Both the position numbers and the translations under genes were made by a program. A stretch of DNA of 64,000 nt from Butyrivibrio sp. (lineage in GTDB: Bacteria; Bacillota; Clostridia; Lachnospirales; Lachnospiraceae): NCBI GenBank assembly GCA_017470505.1, contig JAFUYO010000024.1, forward strand, positions 1 to 64,000, read 5' to 3'. Every line of letters begins with the position of its first letter. Position 1 is the first letter of the stretch. Below the pieces are notes generated by a model that saw only the letters and a program-made list of their open reading frames with translations, made no database searches and was not told the DNA's origin. Of this stretch, positions 8,782 to 20,370 are shown in pieces.

Positions 8782-10053
8782 TCACAGGCCAAGTTCAGAA
8801 GGCTCTGATACCTTCCCTGTTATGGCGCTTGCAGCGGCAACTGCGGGTGATGCGAGATATATCTCCGAGTCGATCGCACCCATTCTGCCGACAAAGTTCC
8901 TGTTGGTGGTAGATACGCACCTCTCGCCCGACGCGAGAACGCCCATATATCCGCCAAGGCACGGTCCGCAGGTAGGAGTAGAAACTATGGCGCCTGCCTC
9001 AATGAAGGTCTTAAGGAGCCCCTCTTCCATTGCGGTAAGGTAAATCTTCTGGGTCGCGGGGATTATGATGCACCTCATGCCCTCTGCAATGTGCCTGCCC
9101 TTTAAGATATCAGCTGCGCAGCGAAGATCATCAAGTCTTCCGTTTGTGCAGGAGCCGATAACAACCTGGTCGATCTTAATATCTCCCATGTCGTCAAAGG
9201 TGTGCGCATTCTCGGGAAGGTGAGGAAATGCCACGGTGGATTTGAGAGTGCTTAAGTCAATCGTGTACTCCTCATCGTACTCTGCATCCTCATCAGCCTC
9301 GAACTTTGTGTACTGCTTTCCGGGAGCGTGCTCCTCAAGGTACTTTATCGCGATGTCGTCAACGGGGAAGATACCGTTCTTTCCACCCGCCTCGATAGCC
9401 ATGTTGGCGATTGTAAACCTGTCGTCCATAGACAGATTCTTAATCCCCTCACCGACGAATTCCATTGATTTGTAAAGAGCTCCGTCAACACCTATCATTC
9501 CGATGATGTGCAGGATGACATCCTTGCCGCTGACCCACTTAGAAGGCTTTCCCACAATGTTGAATCTGATTGCGGAAGGAACCTTAAACCAGCCCTTTCC
9601 TGTCGCCATTCCGGCTGCCATATCCGTCGAGCCGATGCCCGTCGAAAAAGCTCCGAGCGCTCCGTAGGTACAGGTGTGTGAGTCAGCACCGATAATAAGA
9701 TTTCCCGGAAGGGTGAGTCCCTGCTCGGGAAGAAGTGCATGCTCAATTCCCATCTGTCCGACTTCAAAGTAGTTTGTTATGTTGTTCCTCTTTGCAAACT
9801 CGCGGACACACTTGCAGTTCTCAGCTGACTTGATATCCTTGTTGGGAACAAAGTGATCGGGAACAAGGGCAATCTTGTCTTTGTCGAAAACCCCTTCCTT
9901 TGTGAACTTTTTCATCTCGCCGATCGCCACCGGGCTTGTGATGTCGTTGCCAAGAACAAGGTCCAGATCCGCCTCGATCAGATCGCCCGCTGAAACCCTG
10001 TCAAGATGCGCGTGTGCCGCCAGAATCTTCTGGCTCATGGTCATTCCACTCAT
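8782..10053 (-). CDS. leuC: 3-isopropylmalate dehydratase large subunit
   Basis: LeuC is the [4Fe-4S] aconitase-family catalytic subunit of isopropylmalate isomerase. The 423-residue product has [13 protein letters not shown] (about 143-155), [11 protein letters not shown] with the first cluster cysteine, and the paired cluster cysteines in [13 protein letters not shown] near the C-terminus. Length and C-terminal end ([13 protein letters not shown]) fit the LeuC subfamily that works with a separate LeuD. The ribosome binding site AAGGAG lies 11 bases upstream of the chosen ATG; in-frame ATGs at codons 4 and 6 are alternatives. Confidence 0.95.
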   Translation of the reverse strand: MSGMTMSQKILAAHAHLDRVSAGDLIEADLDLVLGNDITSPVAIGEMKKFTKEGVFDKDKIALVPDHFVPNKDIKSAENCKCVREFAKRNNITNYFEVGQMGIEHALLPEQGLTLPGNLIIGADSHTCTYGALGAFSTGIGSTDMAAGMATGKGWFKVPSAIRFNIVGKPSKWVSGKDVILHIIGMIGVDGALYKSMEFVGEGIKNLSMDDRFTIANMAIEAGGKNGIFPVDDIAIKYLEEHAPGKQYTKFEADEDAEYDEEYTIDLSTLKSTVAFPHLPENAHTFDDMGDIKIDQVVIGSCTNGRLDDLRCAADILKGRHIAEGMRCIIIPATQKIYLTAMEEGLLKTFIEAGAIVSTPTCGPCLGGYMGVLASGERCVSTTNRNFVGRMGAIDSEIYLASPAVAAASAITGKVSEPSELGL

Positions 10054-10117
10054 ACCTTCAAAATCTCCTTTTATATTTTACTTAATAAAAATCAAAATAA
10101 TAATACTAAATATAACA

Positions 10118-10135
10118 TAAGTGAGCGTTCACTTA
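10118..10135. promoter_or_regulatory. Perfect palindrome upstream of leuC
   Basis: TAAGTGA/TCACTTA arms of 7 bp surround a GCGT loop, 65 bases before the leuC start and just after the yfhO-like stop. There is no U tract after it in either direction, so an operator is at least as likely as a terminator. Confidence 0.35.
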
Positions 10136-10146
10136 AAGCTACAAAT

Positions 10147-12600
10147 TTAATCACTTTTTCTGATTCTTTTTATCAGAAGTGCATACGCCAAAAGAACTGC
10201 TCCTCCGGCAAACGTCATGACAAGACCTTCTGTCCTGCCCTCTGGTGAATATGTGACTTTAATTTCGTGTATTCCCTTGGATACCGGGATAGCCATAAGT
10301 CCGTAGTCTGCCTTAAAGACGGGGGTCTTCGCATTATCGACGGTGCAGCTAAAGCCCTCTCTGCATGGAACAGAGAAAAAAAGAAGTGAATCTTTTTTAA
10401 GCGGAGCCGTCGTTGCCTCAAATCCGTGCGTGCTTGTATCGAACCTCGTGCAGGATGTCTCAGCCCTCTTAGTGCACTCCCTCGTAAACTCAAGATAGCT
10501 CATCTCATGCTCTCTTAAGTAATCAACATCGAGCTTCCTCATATTCAGCACACTGCCGAGCCCCTTGCCAATATCGTCAGGCAGGATCAGGACCCTTACA
10601 AGATCGTAGTCGTGATCCTTCCTGTCGAGTTCATCCCACTCGGACTCAAGGATATAGTTGTCAAAGGCAAAGCCCATGGGAATGAAGTTCAGGTTCTCAA
10701 AGACGTCAAAGCCGTTTGTGTTCTCCAAAAAGGCGTACCCCTCAGTCCCCTCTTCGTTGTAGAAGACCCTGTTCTTGGTTATCTCGGCATTTTCAAAGTA
10801 GTACCTCGCAGAGACAATAGCCCTGACGCCCGCTCTCTCCACGGGGATATTGGTTTCAACCGTCCTCGTGATGCCGCAGGCACCCGACAGAAAGTCAAAG
10901 ATCTCCGACGGGACGGTGCTCAAAAAGCAGTGGATCGAGGGAATCCCCCAGACCATGTCGTAGTTGGTGCTCGTCGAGTCGACTTCACCCCTTGCAAAAA
11001 AGTCTGTATCCACCTCAACCCTGTTGTCGAGCATCTGCTCCTGCCACTTCGCCTTTCCCCTGTCGCTTATGATGGAGCTTCCGTTTACAATGGGAACGCC
11101 GGTCGAAATGATGCAGGATACCACAACCATCAGAAGAATTATCATATCCCTCGCATTTCTGTGAAAGGGGGAGCTGCTATTTATCACCCTGCTAAAATCC
11201 CTGTTTTTGGGGAGGATGAATCCGATAAAGACGAGCATCAGTAAAAGCACTGCCGTAAAGACCATGTCCCTGACAAAGATTGTGGAGTTGTCCGACATGC
11301 TCATAAAGGTGATGTTGCCATTCTCATCGGTAGTCGGCAGAAGGTAGACTCCGACGAAGAACAGAAAGAAAATGCAGGCAGCGGCTATCCCCTTTTTCAT
11401 CTGAAGGCTCTTTCCCCTCTGCATCACCATGGCTGTCTCAAGCGCCATAATAAGAACGGGAATATAGAACCACCTCGCGTAATAGGACTTGTTAAAAAGT
11501 GAAAAAGCCGAGTTAAAAACCGGTATCACCGCCATGATAAGGAACAGCAGAGTCAGCTTTTTCTGCCAGCAGCTCTTTTTAAACGTAAGGAAAAACGCAA
11601 CGACTCCGGAGATTCCGAACATCGGGATGTAGGCTGCAAGCGAGGCGTTCTTGACAGTACCCGTGTAAAAGAGCGTCCCCTTGCCGATAATGTCAGGGAG
11701 CATCGCAAGGCTCTTTAAAATGTCCCAGATGAGCTTACCGCTCGGGTAGACAAGCATATCGTAGCCCATGAGGACGTTTGACAGTCTTGTGTTACCTGAC
11801 ACTCCGGCAAAAGCCTGTGCGAGAAACAATCCTGCAAGAAGTACTCCAAGGCCCCCCGAAAAAAACGCCCGGAGAAACCTGATGAGTTTGTCAGCAGGAC
11901 CGCCCTTTTTAAGGTATCTAACGACAAAATAGATCACAAAGAACAAAACCTGCCCAAAGAAAAAGTAGTAATTAACGATGGACATAAAGGCCGTCATGAG
12001 GGAGAATCTAACAAAGTGGGTGCCTGATAGAATAAGCCTTCCGTCCTTACGCGTCTTTACAGACATGAGCTTTTCAAATAACAAAAGGTACAGCGGAAAA
12101 AAGCACACGGAGTCCGTGAAGTGATTGAAAACAATGTTGCAGGCATTGAATCCGGAAAAGGCGTACAGATATCCGCCGATCATGGCATACTCGTACTTGT
12201 GAACGTAGCGCCTGATATAGAGATAGCCGCATAAGGCCGCGATTGCGTACTTAAGTGCCATCAGAAAGGGCATCAGATACGGGATAGCCTTCTCCGGGAA
12301 AAGAGTCGTGATCCAGAAAAACGGACTCCCCCAGAGGTAAAACGAAAAGTCCCCTGCCATGGAGCCTCCAAGGTCCACGTTCCAGTTCCACAGTATCTGC
12401 CCGCTCCTCACCGCCCTGTGAGCGAGTATATAGAACGGGATCTGCTGCACATTGTAGTCGCCGTAATAAAAAAACGGCAATCCCCTCTTTATCAGAATAG
12501 GCAGGATAGCCAGAACATACATAAGAAAACCGCTGGCAAACATCACCACCGCCGGATACAGTATTCTCTTTTTCCTATCCTCCCCCATAATTCCAGTCAT
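10147..12600 (-). CDS. YfhO-family polytopic membrane protein
   Basis: The 817-residue product has about a dozen hydrophobic helices through the first 500 residues (first at about 15-35). It has the acidic/aromatic loop LGGSMAGDFSFYLWGSPFFW (about 57-76) typical of YfhO/GT-C-like proteins, a large extracytoplasmic domain at about 510-785 and a last helix before the basic end LLIKRIRKSD. YfhO proteins are implicated in glycosylation of lipoteichoic acid or other envelope polymers in Firmicutes. ATG 12600 has AAGGAT about 10 bases upstream. It sits between ilvC and leuC but has nothing to do with amino-acid synthesis, and a terminator separates it from ilvC. Confidence 0.8.
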   Translation of the reverse strand: MTGIMGEDRKKRILYPAVVMFASGFLMYVLAILPILIKRGLPFFYYGDYNVQQIPFYILAHRAVRSGQILWNWNVDLGGSMAGDFSFYLWGSPFFWITTLFPEKAIPYLMPFLMALKYAIAALCGYLYIRRYVHKYEYAMIGGYLYAFSGFNACNIVFNHFTDSVCFFPLYLLLFEKLMSVKTRKDGRLILSGTHFVRFSLMTAFMSIVNYYFFFGQVLFFVIYFVVRYLKKGGPADKLIRFLRAFFSGGLGVLLAGLFLAQAFAGVSGNTRLSNVLMGYDMLVYPSGKLIWDILKSLAMLPDIIGKGTLFYTGTVKNASLAAYIPMFGISGVVAFFLTFKKSCWQKKLTLLFLIMAVIPVFNSAFSLFNKSYYARWFYIPVLIMALETAMVMQRGKSLQMKKGIAAACIFFLFFVGVYLLPTTDENGNITFMSMSDNSTIFVRDMVFTAVLLLMLVFIGFILPKNRDFSRVINSSSPFHRNARDMIILLMVVVSCIISTGVPIVNGSSIISDRGKAKWQEQMLDNRVEVDTDFFARGEVDSTSTNYDMVWGIPSIHCFLSTVPSEIFDFLSGACGITRTVETNIPVERAGVRAIVSARYYFENAEITKNRVFYNEEGTEGYAFLENTNGFDVFENLNFIPMGFAFDNYILESEWDELDRKDHDYDLVRVLILPDDIGKGLGSVLNMRKLDVDYLREHEMSYLEFTRECTKRAETSCTRFDTSTHGFEATTAPLKKDSLLFFSVPCREGFSCTVDNAKTPVFKADYGLMAIPVSKGIHEIKVTYSPEGRTEGLVMTFAGGAVLLAYALLIKRIRKSD

Positions 12601-12646
12601 GAATCAAAATCCTTACACACATTGAATATATTGATTAATCAGTAAA

Positions 12647-12678
12647 GCCCGCAGCAGAAGAAAACAGTTGCTGCGGGC
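12647..12678 (-). terminator. Terminator after ilvC
   Basis: A 10-bp perfect stem GCCCGCAGCA/TGCTGCGGGC lies 18 bases past the ilvC stop. Its 3' side on the minus strand continues CTTTACTG, a short U-rich tail. Confidence 0.7.
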
Positions 12679-12695
12679 CGGAGTTTCTACCTCGA

Positions 12696-14292
<1,597 letters not shown>

Positions 14293-14316
14293 CTTATCTT
14301 GTCCTTTGAAATTAAG

Positions 14317-14344
14317 TAACTATTCACACCAAAATGAACAGTTA
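14317..14344 (-). other. Stem-loop at the 5' end of the ilvN-ilvC transcript
   Basis: Arms TAACTGTTCA and TGAATAGTTA pair with one mismatch around an 8-base loop. The stem begins close to the predicted transcription start of the downstream promoter, so it could protect the 5' end or act as an operator. No T-box or leader peptide is visible. Confidence 0.4.
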
Positions 14345-14350
14345 TTAAAA

Positions 14351-14378
14351 AGTATACCACTTCAACGCGTCATGTCAA
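14351..14378 (-). promoter_or_regulatory. Promoter of ilvN(2)-ilvC
   Basis: On the minus strand a perfect -35 TTGACA (14373-14378) is followed after 16 bases by TATACT (14351-14356). It lies in the 133-base gap between the two small-subunit genes. Confidence 0.75.
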
Positions 14379-14425
14379 TGAAGTACATGTGCTACTTTCC
14401 TATTGGATGAGTACAGGCACTGTCT

Positions 14426-14908
14426 TCATTGCTCCTTGCACTTCGTGAGCGCCACTGTCCCGGTGCGTGCAATCTCCACAATGCTCACGCTTTTCAACAT
14501 CTCTATAAAGAGCTCTATGCGCTCGGAGGTGTCGCAGATCTGGATCACCATCATATTCTTGGACATATCCACTATCTGCGCGTTCATTATCTGGCAATTC
14601 TCCATGATGTCCCGCCTGTTGTCGCGGTTGTACTTGACCTTTATCAGCATCAGCTCCCTGTTGATACTCATGCTCTCCTTGAAGGTCTTGACCTTTATGA
14701 CATCAATCTTTTTGTTGAGCTGTTTCTCTATCTGCTCGATTGTCCTCTCGTCGCCCGTCGAGACGATAGTCATGCAGGAGACGGCCCTGTCTGCCGTCTC
14801 GCCGACCACGAGGGAATCGATATTGAAATTTCTCCTGGAGAAAAGACCTGCGACCTTCGAGAGCACACCTGCCCTGTTTTCAACCAGTACCGAATAAATT
14901 CTCTTCAT
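14426..14908 (-). CDS. ilvN: Acetolactate synthase small (regulatory) subunit, copy 1
   Basis: This is a 160-residue ACT-domain regulatory subunit: VLVENRAGVLSKVAGLFSRR at about residues 6-25, ALS_ss_C domain to the conserved EIARTGTVAL end. It starts 18 bases after the ilvB stop and so belongs to the ilvB transcript. The ACT glycine and asparagine positions that bind valine (ENRAGVL) are present. Together with copy 2 it gives one catalytic and two regulatory subunit genes in a row. Confidence 0.92.
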   Translation of the reverse strand: MKRIYSVLVENRAGVLSKVAGLFSRRNFNIDSLVVGETADRAVSCMTIVSTGDERTIEQIEKQLNKKIDVIKVKTFKESMSINRELMLIKVKYNRDNRRDIMENCQIMNAQIVDMSKNMMVIQICDTSERIELFIEMLKSVSIVEIARTGTVALTKCKEQ

Positions 14909-14926
14909 GCTAATTCACCTGTAAAA

Positions 14927-16561
14927 TCAATACTTTGTAAGTTCCATTGGATTGATACGGACCTCCATAAGTCCGGACGTATCATTTGCAAGGAATTCCT
15001 CCAGCTCGCCATCTATGTCGCTGTTTCCGTCGACCTTGCGGTATTCCATGCCGTAGGCCGCCGCAATCATCGAAAGATCCGGGTCGCCTTTAAGCTCAAC
15101 CATGGAGTAGTTGTCGTTGTACGCATAGTGCTGATGCTCCCTGACCATACCGAGGAACCCGTTCTTTAGAACAACTATTTTTACAGGCACCTTGTACTGG
15201 CGCATGGTCGCAAGCTCCATCATGCTCATCTGGAAGGCTCCATCGCCTATGACTGCGACCACCTGCCTTGAAGGGTCTGCGAGCTTGGCTCCTATCCCGG
15301 CCGGGATTGAGTACCCCATGGTCCCCATTCCGCCAGAGGTCAAAAACCTTCCGTTCTTGACGATATGATATGCGCAGGACCAAATCTGGTTCTGTCCGAC
15401 GTCGGCCACATAGACGGCATCGTCCTTCATGGCATTTGACAGCCTTCTTATGAAGTCCCTTGGCTCTGCGTAAGCTTCAAGCGCATAGTCGGGCACGCGG
15501 TCCGACTCCATCTTGTCCCTGTATTCTTCAAGTGTTCTCAGCCAATCGCTGTGATCGTCGGGGTGGTCGTCCTGCTCGAGGAAATCCCTGAAAATATGCT
15601 TGATATCTCCTACGAGGGGAATTGTGGGACCTACGTTTTTGCCGATCTCAGCAGGGTCTACGTCGATGTGGACCATGACCTTGTTCTCTGTTATGAGGTC
15701 AGGCCTGTTGACAGCTCTGTCCGCAACCCTCGCTCCAACCATCAAAAGAAGGTCAGATTCATTCATTGCACGATTCGCGTAGGGCTGCCCATTGTTTCCG
15801 ACCATTCCGAAATAAAGGGGATGTTCAGATGGCATAACGCCGATTCCCATCATGGTCGACACGACAGGAACGTGGTTTAGCTCTGCAAACTCCCTTATCT
15901 CTTTGGTCGCCTGGCTTAGGTGTACGCCGCCGCCCACACAGATTATGGGCCTTTTGGCGTGCTCAACCTCCTTTATTACCTTCTTTATCTGGACCATGTT
16001 TCCCTTGACCGTCGGTTTGTAGGACCTCATCGAAATAGTCTCGGGATAGACGAAATCACCGGGAAGCTCCGCCATCTGCACATCGTAAGGTATATCAATC
16101 AGTACGGGTCCTCTTCTTCCCGAGCCCGCAATGTAGAAGGCCTCCTTGAAGATCCTGGGGATATCCTCGACATTCCTGACCAGATAGCTGTATTTTACAA
16201 AAGACTCAACAGCCCCCGTTATATCTGCCTCCTGAAAGACGTCGCTCCCTATCATGTCGCTGTTTACCTGTCCTGTTATCGCGACAAGCGGTATGCTGTC
16301 GGCGTAGGCAGTTGCAATCCCTGTTATGAGGTTGGTCGCGCCGGGGCCCGAAGTCACTGCACACACTCCGACCTTGCCGCTTATCCTCGCGTATCCGCTG
16401 GCGCAGTGTGCAGCATTCTGCTCAGTCCTTATGAGTATTCTCTTTATGTTGGTATCAAGTATCGAGTTCCAGAAAGGGTCGATGGCAACTCCGGAATATC
16501 CGAAGATCACCTCGGTGTTCTCCTTTTCAAGGCATTTTACAATGGCCTCTGCTCCAATCAT
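14927..16561 (-). CDS. ilvB: Acetolactate synthase large (catalytic) subunit
   Basis: IlvB is a ThDP/FAD enzyme condensing pyruvate with pyruvate or 2-oxobutyrate. The 544-residue product carries the catalytic glutamate at about residue 47 (RTEQNAAHCASGYAR), the central FAD-type domain and the ThDP motif starting GDGAFQMSMMELAT and ending in VVLKNGFLG. The usual substrate-channel segment YGYPGG reads FGYSGV, a small departure from the family. ATG 16561 is chosen over the longer frame at 16588 because GGGAGGA precedes it at good spacing. It starts 23 bases after the metH stop and 18 bases before the first small subunit. Confidence 0.94.
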   Translation of the reverse strand: MIGAEAIVKCLEKENTEVIFGYSGVAIDPFWNSILDTNIKRILIRTEQNAAHCASGYARISGKVGVCAVTSGPGATNLITGIATAYADSIPLVAITGQVNSDMIGSDVFQEADITGAVESFVKYSYLVRNVEDIPRIFKEAFYIAGSGRRGPVLIDIPYDVQMAELPGDFVYPETISMRSYKPTVKGNMVQIKKVIKEVEHAKRPIICVGGGVHLSQATKEIREFAELNHVPVVSTMMGIGVMPSEHPLYFGMVGNNGQPYANRAMNESDLLLMVGARVADRAVNRPDLITENKVMVHIDVDPAEIGKNVGPTIPLVGDIKHIFRDFLEQDDHPDDHSDWLRTLEEYRDKMESDRVPDYALEAYAEPRDFIRRLSNAMKDDAVYVADVGQNQIWSCAYHIVKNGRFLTSGGMGTMGYSIPAGIGAKLADPSRQVVAVIGDGAFQMSMMELATMRQYKVPVKIVVLKNGFLGMVREHQHYAYNDNYSMVELKGDPDLSMIAAAYGMEYRKVDGNSDIDGELEEFLANDTSGLMEVRINPMELTKY

Positions 16562-16584
16562 GTAGCTTCCTCCCGTCAAAAAAA

Positions 16585-19173
16585 TCATTCTATATTCAAA
16601 AGCTTTTTCACAACTCTGACCGTGTCTGCTGCATCGGCAGAGTATCCGTCAGCACCTATCTCTTTTGCGTACTCAGGGGTCACAACGGCGCCTCCGACTA
16701 TTATCTTTGCTCCTATGTTCTGCTCTTTGGCGTAGTCGATGACGTTTTTCATCTCCTTCATGGTAGTCGTCATAAGAGCGGACAGGGCGATTATGCTTGC
16801 GTTATTTGCAGCCGCACTTTTGATTATATCCTCTTTTGGTACATCTTTGCCAAGGTCAATCACATCAAAGCCGTAATTTTTGAGCATCAGCGCTACAAGG
16901 TTCTTGCCGATGTCGTGGATATCGCCCTTCACCGTCGCAATGACGATCGTAGGAAGTGCCTCTGATCCATTCTTATCTTCGAGCAGAAGAGGCTCCAGTA
17001 TCCCGATTGAGAGCTTCATCGCTTCAGCTCCGGAAATCAGCTGCGGCAAAAAATATTTTCCCTTGTCAAAGAGCTCCCCCACTTCGTTGATTGCGGGCAT
17101 AAGGGCATCATCCAGAATCTTTCTGGCAGGGATGCCGCTCTCAAGGGCATTCCTTGTGTCGCGCTCAATTATTTTCCTGGAGCCGTTTAAGACATCCTTT
17201 TTGATGATGCTGATGCAGTCAGCTGCGCCTGCCTGCCCGCTTACGGAACTACCGGGCGCAGCAGTTCTGTCATGCCCGGAGCCACCTGCCGCAAGGCTCT
17301 GACCTGCAGCTGCCGCAGAACCCGTAACAGACACCTGACCTGCTGAAGAGACACCATGCCCGCTCATAGCCGCCGCGCCTGCAGCCGCAGTCTCCATCCT
17401 CTCAGATACGAGATTCATCCTCTCAATATAGTTTATGTCAGCGCCTTCCTTGTTCATCAGAAGGTCTGATGCAAAGGCTGCATTTATCAGCATATCCTGC
17501 GAGGGGTTTGCTATCGCCATAGTAAGTCCCCTCTGTATTGCCATCGTCAGAAAAGCCGTGTTCACATTCATTCTCTGAGGCAGCCCGAAGGAGATATTTG
17601 ACAGCCCGCAGATTGTTGCAAAGCCGTTTTGGTAGCAGTACTCAATCGTATCGAGCGTGTTCCTCGCAGCCTCCGGGTCAGCTCCTACAGTTGCAACAAG
17701 CCCGTCTACTACGATGTCCTCTTTCGTCAGTCCAAACTCCAAAGCCATAGCCGAGAGCTTTTCTATGTTTTCCTTCTTCTCCCTGGCATCCTTGGGAATC
17801 CCCTCAGGGCTTAACGGGAGAAGAACAAACATCGCGCCGTACTTACGTGCAAGGGGGAGAAAACTCTCCGCCTTTCCCTTCTCAAGAGAAATCGAGTTGA
17901 TAAGCGCCCTTCCCGGGTAGAGCCTTAAGGCCGCCTCCATGACGTCAGCACTTGATGTGTCTATGCAAAGAGGAAGGTCCGTTATCGTCGTGACCTCCTC
18001 GATGACTGAGAGCATGGTCTGTTTCTCATCGATCCCGCCCATACCCACGTTGACATCAAGAATAGATGCGCCATCCTCCTCCTGGTTTCTGGCATACTCA
18101 CAGACAAGCTCAAGGCTCCCCTCAACGAGCTCTGCCTGCAGCTTTTTCTTGCCGGTTGGATTTATCCTCTCGCCGACCACCATGAAGGGATCGTCGAGCG
18201 TAAAACTCACCGCGCGCCTCTCTGATGAGAGGAACCTTCTTCCCGATATCTTCCTGTGAAATGTCGCACCCGCTTCTCTCAGAAGGTCATCGAGCCTGAC
18301 ATCACCATATCTTTCATGCAAAAGAGCTATGAACTCCGGCGTAGTTCCGCAGCAGCCGCCTATGATCGACGCGCCCGATAAAAGTATCCTTCTCATCTCG
18401 CGCACAAACGTATCTGCGTCCATGTCGTACTCAGTGTTTCCGTCACTCCCCATCCTGGGAAGTCCTGCGTTTGGCTTTGCAATTATCGGTATATTTGTTA
18501 CAGCAGCCATCCTGCTGATAATATCAGTCATCTTATCTGGGCCCGTTGAGCAGTTTGCACCCACTGCCGCTGCACCGAGCGCCTCAAGTGTTATCGCCCC
18601 TGCCTCCGGGTCAGAGCCAAAGAGAGTCCGCCCGTCGCCCTCGAACGTAAGAGTTACAATGACCGCGATATCTGATAACTCTTTTGCCGCAATAAGCGCA
18701 GCCCTGCACTCCTGAAGGCTCATCATGGTCTCTACAACTAAAATGTCGCACCCTGCACCTGTCAGAATCTGTATCTGCTGCCTGTAGACATCGACGAGCT
18801 CTTCAAAGTCAAGGTCACCGACGGGCCTAAGCTGCCTTCCCGTCATCGTGATATCACCTGCAACAAGAGCCCTTCCACCGGCAGCTTCTTTGGACAGGGC
18901 GACAAGCTCTGAATTGATCCTCTCTATCTCGCTCTCAAGAGCGTAGTCAGATAGCTTTATCCTGTTTCCTGTAAAGGTCGGGGCATAGATGATGTTTGAG
19001 CCAGAATCGACATAGGCGCTCTGGAGCTTTCTTATCACATCGGGGTGCTCCAATATCCACGCTTCGGGGCAGACGCCTGACGGCATGCCTGCCTTCATGA
19101 GGTTACTTCCCGTAGCCCCGTCCAGAAACACTATTCTGTTCTTACAAAATTCAAGAAATTCTTTTTTATTCAT
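16585..19173 (-). CDS. metH: Cobalamin-dependent methionine synthase, short form without reactivation domain
   Basis: MetH moves a methyl group from methyltetrahydrofolate to homocysteine through cobalamin. The 862 residues hold a homocysteine-binding domain (1 to about 290; zinc cysteines C208, C274, C275 in GGCCGTTP), a pterin-binding domain (about 325-590), the B12 cap and the B12 domain with DIHDIG (cobalamin-ligating H753). The SAM-dependent reactivation domain of E. coli MetH is absent, as in many Firmicutes. An Ala/Gly/Ser-rich linker of about 55 residues (594-649) replaces the short joint between pterin and cap domains. No strong ribosome binding site is visible; the gene follows the acyltransferase by 24 bases. 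No cobalamin or SAM riboswitch fits in that gap. Confidence 0.93.
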   Translation of the reverse strand: MNKKEFLEFCKNRIVFLDGATGSNLMKAGMPSGVCPEAWILEHPDVIRKLQSAYVDSGSNIIYAPTFTGNRIKLSDYALESEIERINSELVALSKEAAGGRALVAGDITMTGRQLRPVGDLDFEELVDVYRQQIQILTGAGCDILVVETMMSLQECRAALIAAKELSDIAVIVTLTFEGDGRTLFGSDPEAGAITLEALGAAAVGANCSTGPDKMTDIISRMAAVTNIPIIAKPNAGLPRMGSDGNTEYDMDADTFVREMRRILLSGASIIGGCCGTTPEFIALLHERYGDVRLDDLLREAGATFHRKISGRRFLSSERRAVSFTLDDPFMVVGERINPTGKKKLQAELVEGSLELVCEYARNQEEDGASILDVNVGMGGIDEKQTMLSVIEEVTTITDLPLCIDTSSADVMEAALRLYPGRALINSISLEKGKAESFLPLARKYGAMFVLLPLSPEGIPKDAREKKENIEKLSAMALEFGLTKEDIVVDGLVATVGADPEAARNTLDTIEYCYQNGFATICGLSNISFGLPQRMNVNTAFLTMAIQRGLTMAIANPSQDMLINAAFASDLLMNKEGADINYIERMNLVSERMETAAAGAAAMSGHGVSSAGQVSVTGSAAAAGQSLAAGGSGHDRTAAPGSSVSGQAGAADCISIIKKDVLNGSRKIIERDTRNALESGIPARKILDDALMPAINEVGELFDKGKYFLPQLISGAEAMKLSIGILEPLLLEDKNGSEALPTIVIATVKGDIHDIGKNLVALMLKNYGFDVIDLGKDVPKEDIIKSAAANNASIIALSALMTTTMKEMKNVIDYAKEQNIGAKIIVGGAVVTPEYAKEIGADGYSADAADTVRVVKKLLNIE

Positions 19174-19197
19174 CCATTTTACCGTATATGATCACTG

Positions 19198-20370
19198 CTA
19201 TTTTCCAGCTGCCATGCTCCGCTTCTCCCTGACCGCCTTAACTAAAGGCGCAGTTACAAACAGACAGATGCATATCGCCATCACGATCAGTGGTTTCATC
19301 CACATCGGATACTCCGGTATCACGCCTCTTTGCGATAGGAAATCAAGTATCGCGATGACGAGAACATGGTAAAAATATATATTGTTAGGCGCGCTCTCTC
19401 CGACCTTCCAGAGGACGTTTCCGACAGGAATATCGCACTCGGAGAGAATCATGATTCCTATCACTATAAGAAGTGACCCGAGGTGCACGAACTTATCGCC
19501 GACCGTGAACTGCTCAAAGACCGACTCAGCTGCGCCAAATAAAGTCATCAGTATTGCAGGAAGTTTAAGCCTCGAAAACTTATAGGCATACTCATCATCC
19601 GAAAGCTCACTGCAGAGCTTCTCGCAATGATCCGAAAAAAGTATTCCCAAAAGGATAAAGGGCATCCCCACAAGGAGCCAGTTCCTCAGGATGTACCAGG
19701 TGTTTATGCTGATATCAAAGGGTCGTATCGGGTACACACTCTGCAGCACCTCCCCAAAAAACAAGAGCCCCATCAGCATGACCACAAGCGCCCTGTACCA
19801 TTTCCTTAGAACAGGTGCAAAGATGAAAATAAGTGCATACACATAAATAGTGGCAAACAGATACCACATGTGGTCAAACACAAATGAGCCGTCATATATG
19901 AATCGCCCCGAGTTAAAGAGAAAGAAAATCGACGCCTCGCAGGCGTTAAACTTCATCGTAAACCACTCGGAAATGCTCATCCCTCCGCTTAAGTAAAAGA
20001 ACAGGGAGTAGATGAGATACACAAGATAAACTATGCCCGTAACGCGGCAGATTTTTTTAAGCGCCCGAAGAGTTTCCTTCCTGACAGGCGCCGTACCCTT
20101 AACGGTCCTGATACGACTCTCACCACCTGGTGCCGCACCATTAATGCTCACTGAAATCCTGTCTCCAACAGCCTCGTCCTTAACAACCTGCGCGCTCCTC
20201 TTTCTCCGGGTCAACAGGAACCGCCCCGATACCACAAAAAAGAAGGGGACCGTAAATCTCGCGATACTGTATACTATATCCCCGAACCACCCTCCAAATG
20301 GGGCGTGCAGCGTTATGACCATGAGAGATGCTATTAACTTTACAAGGTATAGGAACCTGTTCTTGTTCAT
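19198..20370 (-). CDS. Acyltransferase-3 family membrane protein
   Basis: The 390-residue product has about ten hydrophobic helices and the family start with a histidine in the first helix (SLMVITLHAPFGG, about 15-27), followed by FTVPFFFVVSGRFLL. Members O-acetylate or otherwise acylate cell-surface sugars (OatA, WecH, LPS/teichoic modification). A charged cytosolic loop of about 50 residues after the second helix is longer than usual. The start overlaps the lipoprotein stop as ATGA, showing translational coupling. Confidence 0.85.
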   Translation of the reverse strand: MNKNRFLYLVKLIASLMVITLHAPFGGWFGDIVYSIARFTVPFFFVVSGRFLLTRRKRSAQVVKDEAVGDRISVSINGAAPGGESRIRTVKGTAPVRKETLRALKKICRVTGIVYLVYLIYSLFFYLSGGMSISEWFTMKFNACEASIFFLFNSGRFIYDGSFVFDHMWYLFATIYVYALIFIFAPVLRKWYRALVVMLMGLLFFGEVLQSVYPIRPFDISINTWYILRNWLLVGMPFILLGILFSDHCEKLCSELSDDEYAYKFSRLKLPAILMTLFGAAESVFEQFTVGDKFVHLGSLLIVIGIMILSECDIPVGNVLWKVGESAPNNIYFYHVLVIAILDFLSQRGVIPEYPMWMKPLIVMAICICLFVTAPLVKAVREKRSMAAGK

